Shown here piece after piece: positions 1-8,802 of a DNA stretch of 64,000 nt. The DNA comes from Verrucomicrobiota bacterium (lineage in GTDB: Bacteria > Verrucomicrobiota > Verrucomicrobiia > Opitutales > Opitutaceae), in NCBI GenBank assembly GCA_023386835.1, contig JAEWIY010000018.1:1-64000 (forward strand). The letters run 5' to 3'. Each line of letters opens with the position of its first letter. The stretch's first letter is position 1. Both the position numbers and the translations under genes were made by a program. The notes below the pieces were generated by a model that was not told where the DNA came from, ran no database searches, and saw only the letters and a program-made list of their open reading frames with translations.

Positions 1-11
1 CCGCCCCCCGG

Positions 12-51
12 GCGCCCGCCCCCCCCCGGGCGGGGGCGCTCGGGGGAGGGG
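12..51. promoter_or_regulatory. G/C-run leader upstream of rsmH with hairpin and G-quadruplex motif
   Basis: The first 79 bases are almost pure G and C. Positions 12-21 can pair with 28-39 (about 10 bp with a 2-nt bulge and a C6 loop). Four G-runs at 28-30, 32-36, 42-46 and 48-51, separated by 1, 5 and 1 bases, fit the usual G3+N1-7 quadruplex pattern on the + strand. In many dcw clusters mraZ and the main promoter lie here. I see no mraZ, because the window starts too late. A role in transcription or translation of rsmH is inference. Runs like these are also prone to assembly error. Confidence 0.4.
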
Positions 52-121
52 AGCGGCGTTCCGACCGCACCGCCGCCCAGTGGCCGCGTCACGCATCATG
101 ATTGGCACCGCGCACCCTGTC

Positions 122-1042
122 ATGACATCCGGTCACCAACCTGTTCTGCTCGCTGAAGTGCTGGAACTGCTGGCGCCTCGCGCGGGCGCACGGTTCCTCG
201 ACGCCACCTTTGGTGGCGGTGGCCACACGCGGGCCCTGTTGGACGCCGCGCCCGACGTGAGCGTCACCGCGCTCGACCGTGATCCGGCCGCGCAGAAACG
301 CGCCCGGTCGTTGCAGGAAACGTTTGGTGATCGCTTCCAGTTGATCGATTCCGACTTCGGCCGGCTGGGCGAACTGAACGTGGGGCCGTTTGACGGTGCC
401 TTGTTCGACTTGGGAGTTTCTTCGTTCCAACTCGACGACCCCGAGCGCGGCTTCTCCTTTCGTGCCGATGCACCGGCCGACATGCGGATGGATCCGCGGT
501 CCGGTGTGCCGGCGTCGCGCTGGCTCGAAACGGCGACCGAAGAGATGCTCGTCCGCGCGGTGCGGGATTTCGGCGAAGAGACGCACTGGCGCCGGGTGGT
601 GCGCGCCTTGCGCGAGGCGCGCGGCACGAGCGCGCTGGCCCGCACGTCTTCGCTGGCGGAACTCGTGGCGTCAGCGATCCCGGCGCGGGACCGGCACACG
701 ATGAAGATTCATCCGGCGACCCGAACCTTCCAAGGCATCCGGATCGCGGTGAACGACGAGATCGGTGCGATCGAGCGCGCCTTGCCCGCGGCCTTCGAGC
801 GGCTGCGCTCCGGCGGCGTGCTCGCGGTGATCAGTTTTCACTCCCTGGAAGACCGGCCGGTGAAGCAGTTCTTCCGCCGCTGGTGTGGCCAGCCGGTGGA
901 CGCGCAGGATTCCCGCCCGCAGGACCTGCGGCCGAAGTTCGCCGACCCCTTGACCCGCAAACCTCTCACCGCCGGCGAGGCTGAACTCGCCGTCAACCCC
1001 CGCAGCCGGTCCGCCAAGTTGCGGGCCCTGCGCAAACTTTGA
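122..1042 (+). CDS. rsmH: 16S rRNA (cytosine-1402 N4)-methyltransferase RsmH
   Basis: SAM-dependent enzyme that methylates the N4 of C1402 in 16S rRNA; formerly MraW. The chosen ATG gives 306 aa, normal for the family, and begins with the typical MTSGHQPVLLAEVLELL. An in-frame GTG at 80 would add 14 unlikely residues. Visible signs are the SAM-binding motif TFGGGGHTRALL near residue 32, the DLGVSSFQLD motif, HPATRTFQGIRIAVNDE, and a C-terminal VISFHSLEDRPVKQFF. It opens the dcw cluster, 13 nt before the ftsL-like gene. No Shine-Dalgarno is visible. Confidence 0.97.
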   Translation: MTSGHQPVLLAEVLELLAPRAGARFLDATFGGGGHTRALLDAAPDVSVTALDRDPAAQKRARSLQETFGDRFQLIDSDFGRLGELNVGPFDGALFDLGVSSFQLDDPERGFSFRADAPADMRMDPRSGVPASRWLETATEEMLVRAVRDFGEETHWRRVVRALREARGTSALARTSSLAELVASAIPARDRHTMKIHPATRTFQGIRIAVNDEIGAIERALPAAFERLRSGGVLAVISFHSLEDRPVKQFFRRWCGQPVDAQDSRPQDLRPKFADPLTRKPLTAGEAELAVNPRSRSAKLRALRKL

Positions 1043-1055
1043 CCCCGCACGCGTC

Positions 1056-1454
1056 ATGAAAAAGTCGGACAACCAAGCTTTCATCAATCAGCTGCTGGTG
1101 TACACGCTGGTGATGATCTGCTTCAGCGGCTCAGTTGGTCTGGGCACCGTCTGGCTGCGTCATCAGATCTCCGTTTCGGCCAACCAGACGAAGCTCTTCA
1201 ACTCGCAACTGGTGGAGATCGAACGCCGGCTGGCGGAAGTCACCGCGCGCATCGCGATCGAACAGGATATCAGCGAGCTGCAGCGGAAAAACCAGACGTT
1301 CGCGCTCGGGCTCGTCAGCCCGCAGGAGGCGCAGATCGTGCGCATCACCGAGTCGCCGGAAGAGCGTCTGGCGATCCGGCGCAACCGCGAGAGCTTCGGC
1401 GAATTTAACCAAAAGACCTACGTCCGCTTTGCGGCGGGGGGCATCCGACCCTGA
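1056..1454 (+). CDS. ftsL: FtsL-like small membrane division protein
   Basis: A 132-aa bitopic protein with a short cytoplasmic tail, one membrane segment at about residues 13-35, and a periplasmic stretch (about 40-85) rich in heptad-spaced L, I and V that looks like a coiled coil. FtsL proteins have this build and lie between rsmH and ftsI, as here, where they join FtsB and FtsQ to activate septal wall synthesis. Sequence identity in FtsL is low across phyla, so the name rests on position, size and topology. It ends 6 nt before ftsI. Confidence 0.75.
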   Translation: MKKSDNQAFINQLLVYTLVMICFSGSVGLGTVWLRHQISVSANQTKLFNSQLVEIERRLAEVTARIAIEQDISELQRKNQTFALGLVSPQEAQIVRITESPEERLAIRRNRESFGEFNQKTYVRFAAGGIRP

Positions 1455-1460
1455 GCGAGA

Positions 1461-3329
1461 ATGGCGGGCGCGTCCAAAGGCTTCGCTTCCAACTACCGCA
1501 TGGTCCTGCTGGCCGCGGTGGTGCTCGGCAGCTTCACCGCCGTCGGAGTCCGGCTGGTGCACCTGCACGTGCTGGATCGCGACAAGCTCGTCAGCTACGT
1601 CGATCGCGCACGGCGGTCCATCATCATCGAGCAGGCGCGGCGGGGTGACATCGTCGACGCGCGCGGCGATCTGCTCGCCACCAGCCGCTCGGAAGTGACC
1701 CTCGCCATCGATCCGTGGGCGCTCGTCGAGCTGCTCGATTACGAGAAGAACGAACTGCGCCGCGAACAGCTTCGGCTCGCCGAGCAGCAGAAGCGCGCCC
1801 GGCTCGCTGCGTTGCTGGAGGTTCCGCTGCCCGACCTGGAACGGATGTACGAACCCCGTTGGCGCGAGGTGCCGCTCGAGGATGATACGCGCGACGGCGA
1901 ACAGGACGGACGGATTCGCGATCGCTGGGTGAAGTTGCGTGAAGGGGTGGAGGAGAGCCTGTACGCGCAGATTCTCGAGGACGCCCCGCGCGGGTTGACC
2001 GGCAGCCGCAGCTATCGGCGCGTGTATCCACGCCGTCAGCTCGCCGCGCACCTGATCGGTTACGTCAACAAGGAGAACACGCCCGCCGCCGGCGTGGAGC
2101 GGTTTGCCGACTTTTATCTGCACGGCCAGGACGGCTGGCGGGAATCCGAGCGCGACGGCCTGCGCCGCGAGCTGGCGCAGTTCCGCAGTCGCGAGGTGCC
2201 GGCGATCGACGGCTACTCGATCGTGCTGTCAATCGACTCGGCCATCCAGCACCTGGTTGAGGCGGAACTGCAGCGGATCGCCGACGCGTTCCAGCCGCAG
2301 AAGGCCACCATCATCGTCTCGGATCCGCAGACGGGGTTCGTGCTCGGGATGGCCAACTACCCGACCTTCAATCTCAACGAGTTCAACACCGCGCCGCTCG
2401 AGCACCAGAAGAACCACGCCATCACCGACCTGATCGAGCCGGGTTCGACCTTCAAGATCGTGGCGGCCGCCGGCGCGCTCGAGGAGCGTCTCGTTAATCC
2501 GAATACGCCGATCGACTGCGCGAGCGACGTGGTTCTCTACAATGGCTCGCAGCGGCGGTTGATGCGCGACGACCATCCGTTCCCGCATCCGGTGCCGGTG
2601 CGCGATGTCATCACCTGGTCGAGCAACAAGGGCGCGACGCGCCTCGCGATGATGCTCGGCGACCAGCGGTTTTATGACTATGCGCGGGCTTTCGGCGTCG
2701 GCGAGGCGTCCGGTTTCCCATTCGGCGGCGAGGTCAACGGCATCCTTTACCGTCCCGAGAAATGGAGCGGCAGCGACATTACCCGCATCCCGGCCGGCTA
2801 CAGCGTAGCGGTCACGCCGCTACAGATCCACTACGCGATGGCGACGATCGCCAACGGCGGCGAGTTGATGCGGCCGCAGGTGATCAAGGAGATCCGCGAC
2901 GCGCGCGGGGAGACAGTTTACTCGTTTGGCGGAGTGTCGCGCCGTCGCGTGATCAGCGAACGCACCGCCGGCGAGATGTCGCGCATGCTCGCGAGTGTCG
3001 TCAGCGAGGGCACGGGCAAGGTCGCGGCGCTGCCGGGTTATGAGGTGGCGGGCAAGACCGGCACGGCCCAGAAGATTATCGACGGACGTTACTCGAAGTC
3101 GGACCACGTGGGCTCCTTCGTCGGTTTCTTCCCGGCCAGCCGCCCGCGCGTAGTGATTTCGGTGATCGTCGACAACGCGAACCTGCCCAACGGGCGGACC
3201 GCGTACGGCAGCGCAGTGGCCGCGCCCAGCTTCAGGCGCGTGGCGGAACAGTTGATCTCGTACCTGGATATCAAGCCGGTGGCAGACCCGGGTCGGAACT
3301 TGCTAGCAATGGAAGGAAGGCGACGGTGA
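1461..3329 (+). CDS. ftsI: Septal peptidoglycan transpeptidase FtsI (PBP3-type, class B)
   Basis: Class B penicillin-binding protein that cross-links septal peptidoglycan with its partner FtsW. The 622-aa protein has one N-terminal membrane anchor (about residues 10-32), a dimerisation/pedestal domain, and a C-terminal transpeptidase domain. The active site is readable: STFK with nucleophile Ser329, SSN at 387-389, and KTGTA beginning at Lys532. The VYPRRQLAAHLIGYVN segment is typical of the family. It lies between ftsL and murE and is likely co-translated with murE, whose upstream GTG overlaps the stop codon. There is no C-terminal PASTA domain. Confidence 0.97.
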   Translation: MAGASKGFASNYRMVLLAAVVLGSFTAVGVRLVHLHVLDRDKLVSYVDRARRSIIIEQARRGDIVDARGDLLATSRSEVTLAIDPWALVELLDYEKNELRREQLRLAEQQKRARLAALLEVPLPDLERMYEPRWREVPLEDDTRDGEQDGRIRDRWVKLREGVEESLYAQILEDAPRGLTGSRSYRRVYPRRQLAAHLIGYVNKENTPAAGVERFADFYLHGQDGWRESERDGLRRELAQFRSREVPAIDGYSIVLSIDSAIQHLVEAELQRIADAFQPQKATIIVSDPQTGFVLGMANYPTFNLNEFNTAPLEHQKNHAITDLIEPGSTFKIVAAAGALEERLVNPNTPIDCASDVVLYNGSQRRLMRDDHPFPHPVPVRDVITWSSNKGATRLAMMLGDQRFYDYARAFGVGEASGFPFGGEVNGILYRPEKWSGSDITRIPAGYSVAVTPLQIHYAMATIANGGELMRPQVIKEIRDARGETVYSFGGVSRRRVISERTAGEMSRMLASVVSEGTGKVAALPGYEVAGKTGTAQKIIDGRYSKSDHVGSFVGFFPASRPRVVISVIVDNANLPNGRTAYGSAVAAPSFRRVAEQLISYLDIKPVADPGRNLLAMEGRRR

Positions 3330-3430
3330 TTGGTTACCTCACACACGATTATTCGCTCATCAACGCGTTCCGTGCGACCGCGCCGACCCGCAGCCGCCGG
3401 GAAACCCTGGCTCGCAACCGCGTCTTTAAG

Positions 3431-4915
3431 ATGGCCCCCAAACTAGCCGATTACTTCCGCGAGGACGAGATTGTCGCCGTCCGCGGAACCCTCGATCGCC
3501 CGATCTCGGGCCTCGTGATGGACAGCCGGCGTGTGGTGCCGGGCAACCTGTTCTTCGCCCTGCCTGGACTGCGGGCGGACGGCGCGACGTTCATCGACGA
3601 GGCGATCTCGCGCGGTGCCGTCGCCGTAGTGACCGAGCGGATGCCGTTCAGCACGCCGTCCAAGGTCACGTTCGTGCAGGTGGCGGACGCGCGCGCGACG
3701 CTGGCGCGGGTGGCGCAGCGGTACTACAAGTTTCCCGACCGCGACCTACAGGTGATCGGTGTCACCGGCACCAACGGCAAGACGACGGTTTCGCATCTGG
3801 TCCGCCATCTCCTCGCCGGTGACCAGCCGGTGGGGCTGCTCGGCACGATCAGCTACGATCTGGGGGCACGGACCGTGCCCTCGTTCAAGACCACACCCGA
3901 GGCGGTCGACATCCACGGCATGTTGGCGCAGATCCGCGACGCGGGCTGCCGCCAGGCGGTGATGGAGGTCAGTTCGCACGGCATCGACCAGCAGCGGGTG
4001 CGCGGGCTGCAGTTTGCCGCCGCCGTATTCACCAACCTGACACGCGATCACCTCGATTACCACCAGTCGCTCGAGCAGTACTTTGAGGTGAAGACTCGGC
4101 TGTTCAGCGGTGCGACCGGCGCGCCGCCCAAGGTCGCGGTGGTCAATCTCGATGATCCGTACGGGCGCCGGCTGCTGGATCTCATTCCAGCGGGCGTCAA
4201 CCGCGTGACCTATGGCGAGGATCCGACCGCCCAGGTGCGGGCGGAGAACGTCCACCTCGGTTTCAAACAGTCCACCTTCCGGCTCGTCTGGCCGGGCGGC
4301 AGCCTCGAGGTCGAGTCGCCGCTGATCGGCCGCTACAATGTGAGCAACCTGCTCGCGGCGGTGGCGACGGCCTGGGGCCTCGGACGCGATCCCTCGGTCA
4401 TCCTGCACCGTTTGCGCAGTTTCCCGGGTGTCGCCGGGCGCATGGAGCGCGTCGATGAAGGCCAACCGTTCAACGTGCTGGTCGATTACGCGCATACGGA
4501 CGACGCGCTGCGGAACGCGCTCGCGATGCTGCGGCCCGTCACCCCGGGGCGGCTGCTGGTCGTGTTCGGTTGCGGGGGCAACCGCGACCGCGCCAAGCGG
4601 CCGATGATGATGCGCGCCGTGCAGGAGCAGGCGGACTTCGCCTTTGCCACCGCCGACAATCCGCGGCGCGAGGCGCTCGAGCAGATCTTTGCCGACATGA
4701 GGGACGGCGTCACCGCGCCGGAGAAGATCACCTGGATTGAGGACCGCCGCCGCGCGATCAGCCTCGCGCTCGACATGGCCAAACCCGGTGACTGCCTGCT
4801 CATCGCCGGCAAGGGTCACGAATCGTATCAAGAATTTGCCGACACGGTGGTCCCGTTTGACGACCGCCAGGTGGTGCGGGAGCTGATTGCAATCAAGCAG
4901 ATCAATCCCGCCTGA
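3431..4915 (+). CDS. murE: UDP-MurNAc-L-Ala-D-Glu--meso-diaminopimelate ligase MurE
   Basis: Cytoplasmic ATP-dependent ligase adding the third stem-peptide residue. The P-loop GVTGTNGKTTVSHL is present, and the DNPRREAL motif is the family marker for meso-diaminopimelate, so the peptidoglycan is probably DAP-type. The ATG at 3431 gives 494 aa, the usual size. An in-frame GTG at 3326 overlaps the ftsI stop (GTGA) and would add 35 residues without family resemblance. That overlap could still mean coupled translation from the upstream start. Other family motifs are EVSSHGIDQQRVRG, NLTRDHLDYH and the C-terminal IAGKGHESYQ. Confidence 0.96.
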   Translation: MAPKLADYFREDEIVAVRGTLDRPISGLVMDSRRVVPGNLFFALPGLRADGATFIDEAISRGAVAVVTERMPFSTPSKVTFVQVADARATLARVAQRYYKFPDRDLQVIGVTGTNGKTTVSHLVRHLLAGDQPVGLLGTISYDLGARTVPSFKTTPEAVDIHGMLAQIRDAGCRQAVMEVSSHGIDQQRVRGLQFAAAVFTNLTRDHLDYHQSLEQYFEVKTRLFSGATGAPPKVAVVNLDDPYGRRLLDLIPAGVNRVTYGEDPTAQVRAENVHLGFKQSTFRLVWPGGSLEVESPLIGRYNVSNLLAAVATAWGLGRDPSVILHRLRSFPGVAGRMERVDEGQPFNVLVDYAHTDDALRNALAMLRPVTPGRLLVVFGCGGNRDRAKRPMMMRAVQEQADFAFATADNPRREALEQIFADMRDGVTAPEKITWIEDRRRAISLALDMAKPGDCLLIAGKGHESYQEFADTVVPFDDRQVVRELIAIKQINPA

Positions 4916-4944
4916 ACCCCTTCACCTGCGCCGAGAACCCTTCG

Positions 4945-6342
4945 ATGCCTGAATTCGCCCCCGAGCTCCTGGCCCGCTGGACGGACGGTCGCTGGACCGA
5001 AGAGCCGGGACGCTCGTTGACGGGTTTCGCCATCGACACCCGCCAGCTCAAGGCAGGGGAAGTGTTTGTGGCGCTGCGCACGGACAAGCGCGACGGGCAC
5101 GATTTTCTGGCCGCAGCCCGTGAGGCGGGGGCCTCGGCCGCGTTGGTCAGCCGTCGAGTGGAGGGTGTCGCCTTGCCGCAGCTGGTGGTGAACGATCCCG
5201 CGGCGGCGTTCCGCGCGATCGCGCGCGAGCACCGGCGCCGTTTCGACGGCCCGGTGATCGGCGTGACCGGCAGTGCCGGCAAGACATCGACGAAGAACCT
5301 GCTCGCCCTACTGTTGGGTCCGCGGACGCTCGCGACCGAAGGCAACTTAAACAACACCCTCGGCGTGCCGCTCACGCTGACGCGGCTTGATCCGGCGCAA
5401 CATCGCTACGCGGTGATCGAGGCGGGCATCAGTGAGCCCGGCGAGATGGAGCTGCTGGCGCGCATGATCGAACCGGACGTGGCAATTGTCACGCTGGTCG
5501 CGCCGGCGCACACGCAGGACCTCGGTGGTTTGGCGGGCGTGGCGCAGGAGAAGGCGCTTTTGCCGGCGCGGGTGCGCGAAAGTGGCGTGGCGATTTTCCA
5601 CGCTGATCTGCGGCAGCATGCGGCGTTTCGCGACCTGCCGGTGGCGGCGTTGCACCTGGTGCGCCTGGGCCAGTCCGGCTCGGAGGCGCTGCCGCGGCCG
5701 GTGGAGTTTTCGATGGAACATCGCGGCAATGAAACCGTGGTTCACCTGCACCGGAGCGGGGCGGCCGCGGAGCGGTTTTCGTTGCGGCGGGTTTCGGATG
5801 GCATGGCGGAAAATGCCGCGCTGGCTCTGACGGCGGCGCTCTGGCTTGGTGAATCACCGGCCGCGCTGCAGCCGCGGCTCGCGACGTGGACTCCCGGTGC
5901 GATGCGCGGCGAGATACGGCGGACGGAGACGCAGCTGTTGTACCTGGATTGCTACAACGCCAATCCCGCGTCGATGCGCGACGCCCTGGCGGTCTTCACG
6001 GAGATCGCCCCGGCCCGGGAACGGCGGCTCTACGTTCTCGGCGGCATGGAGGAACTGGGGGCCGAAAGCGGGCACTATCATCACCAGCTTGGGGCGACGC
6101 TCCGGCTGCGTGAGCAGGATATGGTTTATGTGATTGGAGATGAGGCGGAGGCGGTGCGGGCCGGCGCGCTGGCGGCGGGCGCGCGGCCCGGCCAGGTGAC
6201 GGTCGTGACCTCGCTCGCGCCGGTGCAGGAGCAGCTGCGGGAATTCCGCGGCGCCGTGTTTCTCAAGGGCAGTCGGAAGTATCGGCTCGAGTCGGTGCTG
6301 GGCGCCTTGCAACCGGAGGCCGCGCCGGGCGCGACCCACTGA
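4945..6342 (+). CDS. murF: UDP-MurNAc-tripeptide--D-alanyl-D-alanine ligase MurF
   Basis: Adds D-Ala-D-Ala to the UDP-MurNAc tripeptide, the last cytoplasmic step of the nucleotide precursor. The 465-aa protein has the Mur ligase order: N-terminal UDP-binding domain, P-loop GVTGSAGKTSTKNLL near residue 110, GNLNNTLGVPLTL, the LDCYNANPASMRDAL motif, and the C-terminal KGSRKYRLE. It sits between murE and mraY with gaps of 29 and 4 nt, as in most dcw clusters. Its substrate D-Ala-D-Ala is supplied by ddl further down the same cluster. Confidence 0.96.
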   Translation: MPEFAPELLARWTDGRWTEEPGRSLTGFAIDTRQLKAGEVFVALRTDKRDGHDFLAAAREAGASAALVSRRVEGVALPQLVVNDPAAAFRAIAREHRRRFDGPVIGVTGSAGKTSTKNLLALLLGPRTLATEGNLNNTLGVPLTLTRLDPAQHRYAVIEAGISEPGEMELLARMIEPDVAIVTLVAPAHTQDLGGLAGVAQEKALLPARVRESGVAIFHADLRQHAAFRDLPVAALHLVRLGQSGSEALPRPVEFSMEHRGNETVVHLHRSGAAAERFSLRRVSDGMAENAALALTAALWLGESPAALQPRLATWTPGAMRGEIRRTETQLLYLDCYNANPASMRDALAVFTEIAPARERRLYVLGGMEELGAESGHYHHQLGATLRLREQDMVYVIGDEAEAVRAGALAAGARPGQVTVVTSLAPVQEQLREFRGAVFLKGSRKYRLESVLGALQPEAAPGATH

Positions 6343-6346
6343 GCCG

Positions 6347-7468
6347 ATGCTGTCTTACCTCGCCGAATACGAACACATCTGGGGCCCGCTCCGTGTCCTG
6401 CGGTACCTGACCCTGCGCACGCTGCTGGCCGCGGGCACGGCGATGATCGTCGGCTTCATCATCGGGCCGTGGCTCATCCGGCATCTGAAGCGGCTGAAGT
6501 TTGGCCAGCACTACGACGACGACCGGACGGGTGACCTCGCGCACCGTTTCGACAAGAAGAACACGCCCACGATGGGCGGGCTGCTCATTGCCGCGTCCGT
6601 CATCGTCAGCACGCTCCTGTGGGCGGCGCCCAACATCTACGTGCTGACGGCGCTGTTCGTGTACGGCGCCCTGACGGCGATCGGTTTCCGCGACGACTAC
6701 CTCAAGGTGGTGAAGAAGAACCGCGACGGCATCTCCTCGCGGGAAAAGATGGCGTGGCAGACGATCATCACCGTGTGCGCGCTCGCGGCGTTGGTGCTGC
6801 ATCCACTCAGTGGTGACGAGATCCGCGAGCTCTGGGTGCCGTTCTACAAAGACCCGGTCTTCATCGTCTCGGGCGTGATCGGCATTCTCGCGCTGCTCGT
6901 GATGATGTTCTTCTGGGTCGTCGGCTTCAGCAACGCCATCAACCTGACGGACGGTTTGGATGGCCTTGCGATCGGTTGCACGATCACGGTCGCGCTGGTT
7001 TACGGCATCATGGCGTACGCCGCGGGCAACGCCCGGATTTCGGATTACCTGCTGATCGGGTACGTGCCCGGGGTCGGCGAACTGGCGGTGATTTGTGGCG
7101 CGCTCGTGGGGGCCGGCATGGCCTTTCTCTGGTACAACTCGCATCCGGCGGAGCTGTTCATGGGCGACACGGGTTCGCTCGCGCTGGGCGGATTGATCGG
7201 CATGATCGCGTTCATGGTGCAGCAGCCCCTGACGCTGATCATCGTGGGTGGCGTGTTTGTCATGGAGGCGGTTTCCGTGATCCTCCAGGTGTCGTACTTC
7301 AAAACGACGCGGCGACGCTACGGGGAGGGCCGGCGGCTGTTCCGCATGGCGCCCATTCATCATCATTTTCAGAAGCTCGGCTGGCCCGAAACGAAAGTCG
7401 TGCTTCGCTTCTGGGTGCTCTCGCTCATGTGTGCCCTGGCGGGACTGGGAACGCTCAAACTGCGCTGA
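6347..7468 (+). CDS. mraY: Phospho-N-acetylmuramoyl-pentapeptide transferase MraY
   Basis: Integral membrane enzyme that moves phospho-MurNAc-pentapeptide to undecaprenyl phosphate, forming lipid I. The 373-aa protein has about ten hydrophobic segments and the family motifs: KKNTPTMGG near residue 65, FRDDYLKV (acidic pair), NLTDGLDGL, FLWYNSHPAELFMGDTGS, and the HHHFQKLGWPE histidine motif near the C terminus. It lies 4 nt after murF and 5 nt before murD, so it is very likely in the same transcript. Confidence 0.97.
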   Translation: MLSYLAEYEHIWGPLRVLRYLTLRTLLAAGTAMIVGFIIGPWLIRHLKRLKFGQHYDDDRTGDLAHRFDKKNTPTMGGLLIAASVIVSTLLWAAPNIYVLTALFVYGALTAIGFRDDYLKVVKKNRDGISSREKMAWQTIITVCALAALVLHPLSGDEIRELWVPFYKDPVFIVSGVIGILALLVMMFFWVVGFSNAINLTDGLDGLAIGCTITVALVYGIMAYAAGNARISDYLLIGYVPGVGELAVICGALVGAGMAFLWYNSHPAELFMGDTGSLALGGLIGMIAFMVQQPLTLIIVGGVFVMEAVSVILQVSYFKTTRRRYGEGRRLFRMAPIHHHFQKLGWPETKVVLRFWVLSLMCALAGLGTLKLR

Positions 7469-7473
7469 ACCCG

Positions 7474-8769
7474 ATGATCACGCCGCCGGAATTTCTTCGT
7501 CCCTTGCTCGCTGCACCCGTGGCGGTGCTGGGTGGTGGTGTCAGCGGTCGCGCGACGGCAGCGCTGGTCGAACGGCTCGGCGGTATCGCGCGCATCTTTG
7601 ACGAGCGTTCCGGCGCTGGTGAATCCGACGCGTTCCGCCCGGGGGCCGGTTCACCTTACAAGCTGGTGATCTTCTCGCCGGGTTTCCTGCCGTCGCATCC
7701 CTGGATCCTCGCGGCGCGCGCGGCCGGCTGCACGTGCCTGGGTGAACTCGATTTCGCGTCGGTGTTCTGGCGGGGTTCGGTCGTTGCGGTCACGGGCACC
7801 AACGGCAAGACGACCCTGACGGAGTTTCTCACGTTTGCGCTGCGTTCGATCGGGCGGGATGCGATCGCCGTCGGCAACGTTGGCCGCGCGTTCAGCGAGG
7901 CGGTGGTCGAGCGGGGTGGAGGGGCGCCGGATTCCGTGGCGGTGTGTGAAGTCAGCTCGTTTCAATCCGAGACCTTCCGTCACTTCCGGGCCGACGCGGC
8001 GCTGTGGATCAACTTCGCCGAGGATCATCTCGAGCGCCACGGCACGATGGAGGGTTACTTCCTCGCCAAGTGGCGTTTGTTCGAGCGCACGATCGGCGGT
8101 CACGTCTTTGCCGGCTCAACCGTTCAGCAGGCCGCCGAGCAGTTTGGCCAACCGCTGCCGCCCGGCGCTGCGGTGGAGACGCTGTTCCAACCGGGTGATG
8201 TGCTGCTGCGCGGAACGGTTTTTGAAGATTACCCGCAGCGTGAAAACTTCATCATTGCGGATGCCTGGTGGAGCGCGGCTGGTTTGCGGGAAGGCGCGCT
8301 GTATGCGGCGGCCCAAAACTTTCGGCTTGGCCCGCATCGCCTCGCCTGTGTGGCCGAGTCCGATGGCGTGCGCTGGTGGAACGACTCCAAGGCGACAAAC
8401 TTCCACGCCACGGAAGCGGCGCTCGCGCGTTTTCCGTCACCGGTGGTTCTGCTCGCCGGCGGCAAGGCCAAGGGCGGTGACATCGCGGGATTTGTGCAAC
8501 GCATCGCCGCCAAGGTTCGCGTCGCTTTCCTGATCGGCGAAACGCGCAACGTGCTGGCGACGCTTTTTGGCGCGGCCGGTGTCCCTCACCGCGTTTGTGC
8601 CGATCTCGATGAAGCCGTCCGGATGGCGGCCGTCGCGGCCCGGCCGGGCGACGAAGTCGTGCTCAGCCCGGGCTTTGCGAGCCTCGATCAATTTCGCGGT
8701 TATGACGACCGCGGCACCCAGTTCGAACGCCTCGTGAAGAACTTGGGCGCGACACCCGTTTTAGAGTAG
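7474..8769 (+). CDS. murD: UDP-MurNAc-L-alanine--D-glutamate ligase MurD
   Basis: Cytoplasmic ligase adding D-Glu to UDP-MurNAc-L-Ala. The open frame extends upstream inside mraY, but the ATG at 7474, just after the mraY stop, gives 431 aa with the proper start MITPPEFLRPLLAAPVAVLGGG, in which GGGVSGRATA is the N-terminal Rossmann motif. The P-loop is VAVTGTNGKTTLTEF. VCEVSSFQSETF, NFAEDHLERHG, WWNDSKATNFHATEAAL and LSPGFASLDQF are conserved MurD stretches. Confidence 0.96.
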   Translation: MITPPEFLRPLLAAPVAVLGGGVSGRATAALVERLGGIARIFDERSGAGESDAFRPGAGSPYKLVIFSPGFLPSHPWILAARAAGCTCLGELDFASVFWRGSVVAVTGTNGKTTLTEFLTFALRSIGRDAIAVGNVGRAFSEAVVERGGGAPDSVAVCEVSSFQSETFRHFRADAALWINFAEDHLERHGTMEGYFLAKWRLFERTIGGHVFAGSTVQQAAEQFGQPLPPGAAVETLFQPGDVLLRGTVFEDYPQRENFIIADAWWSAAGLREGALYAAAQNFRLGPHRLACVAESDGVRWWNDSKATNFHATEAALARFPSPVVLLAGGKAKGGDIAGFVQRIAAKVRVAFLIGETRNVLATLFGAAGVPHRVCADLDEAVRMAAVAARPGDEVVLSPGFASLDQFRGYDDRGTQFERLVKNLGATPVLE

Positions 8770-8802
8770 CAACCCTGCGCTTTCGCTGAACTAACTTTCG
8801 CC

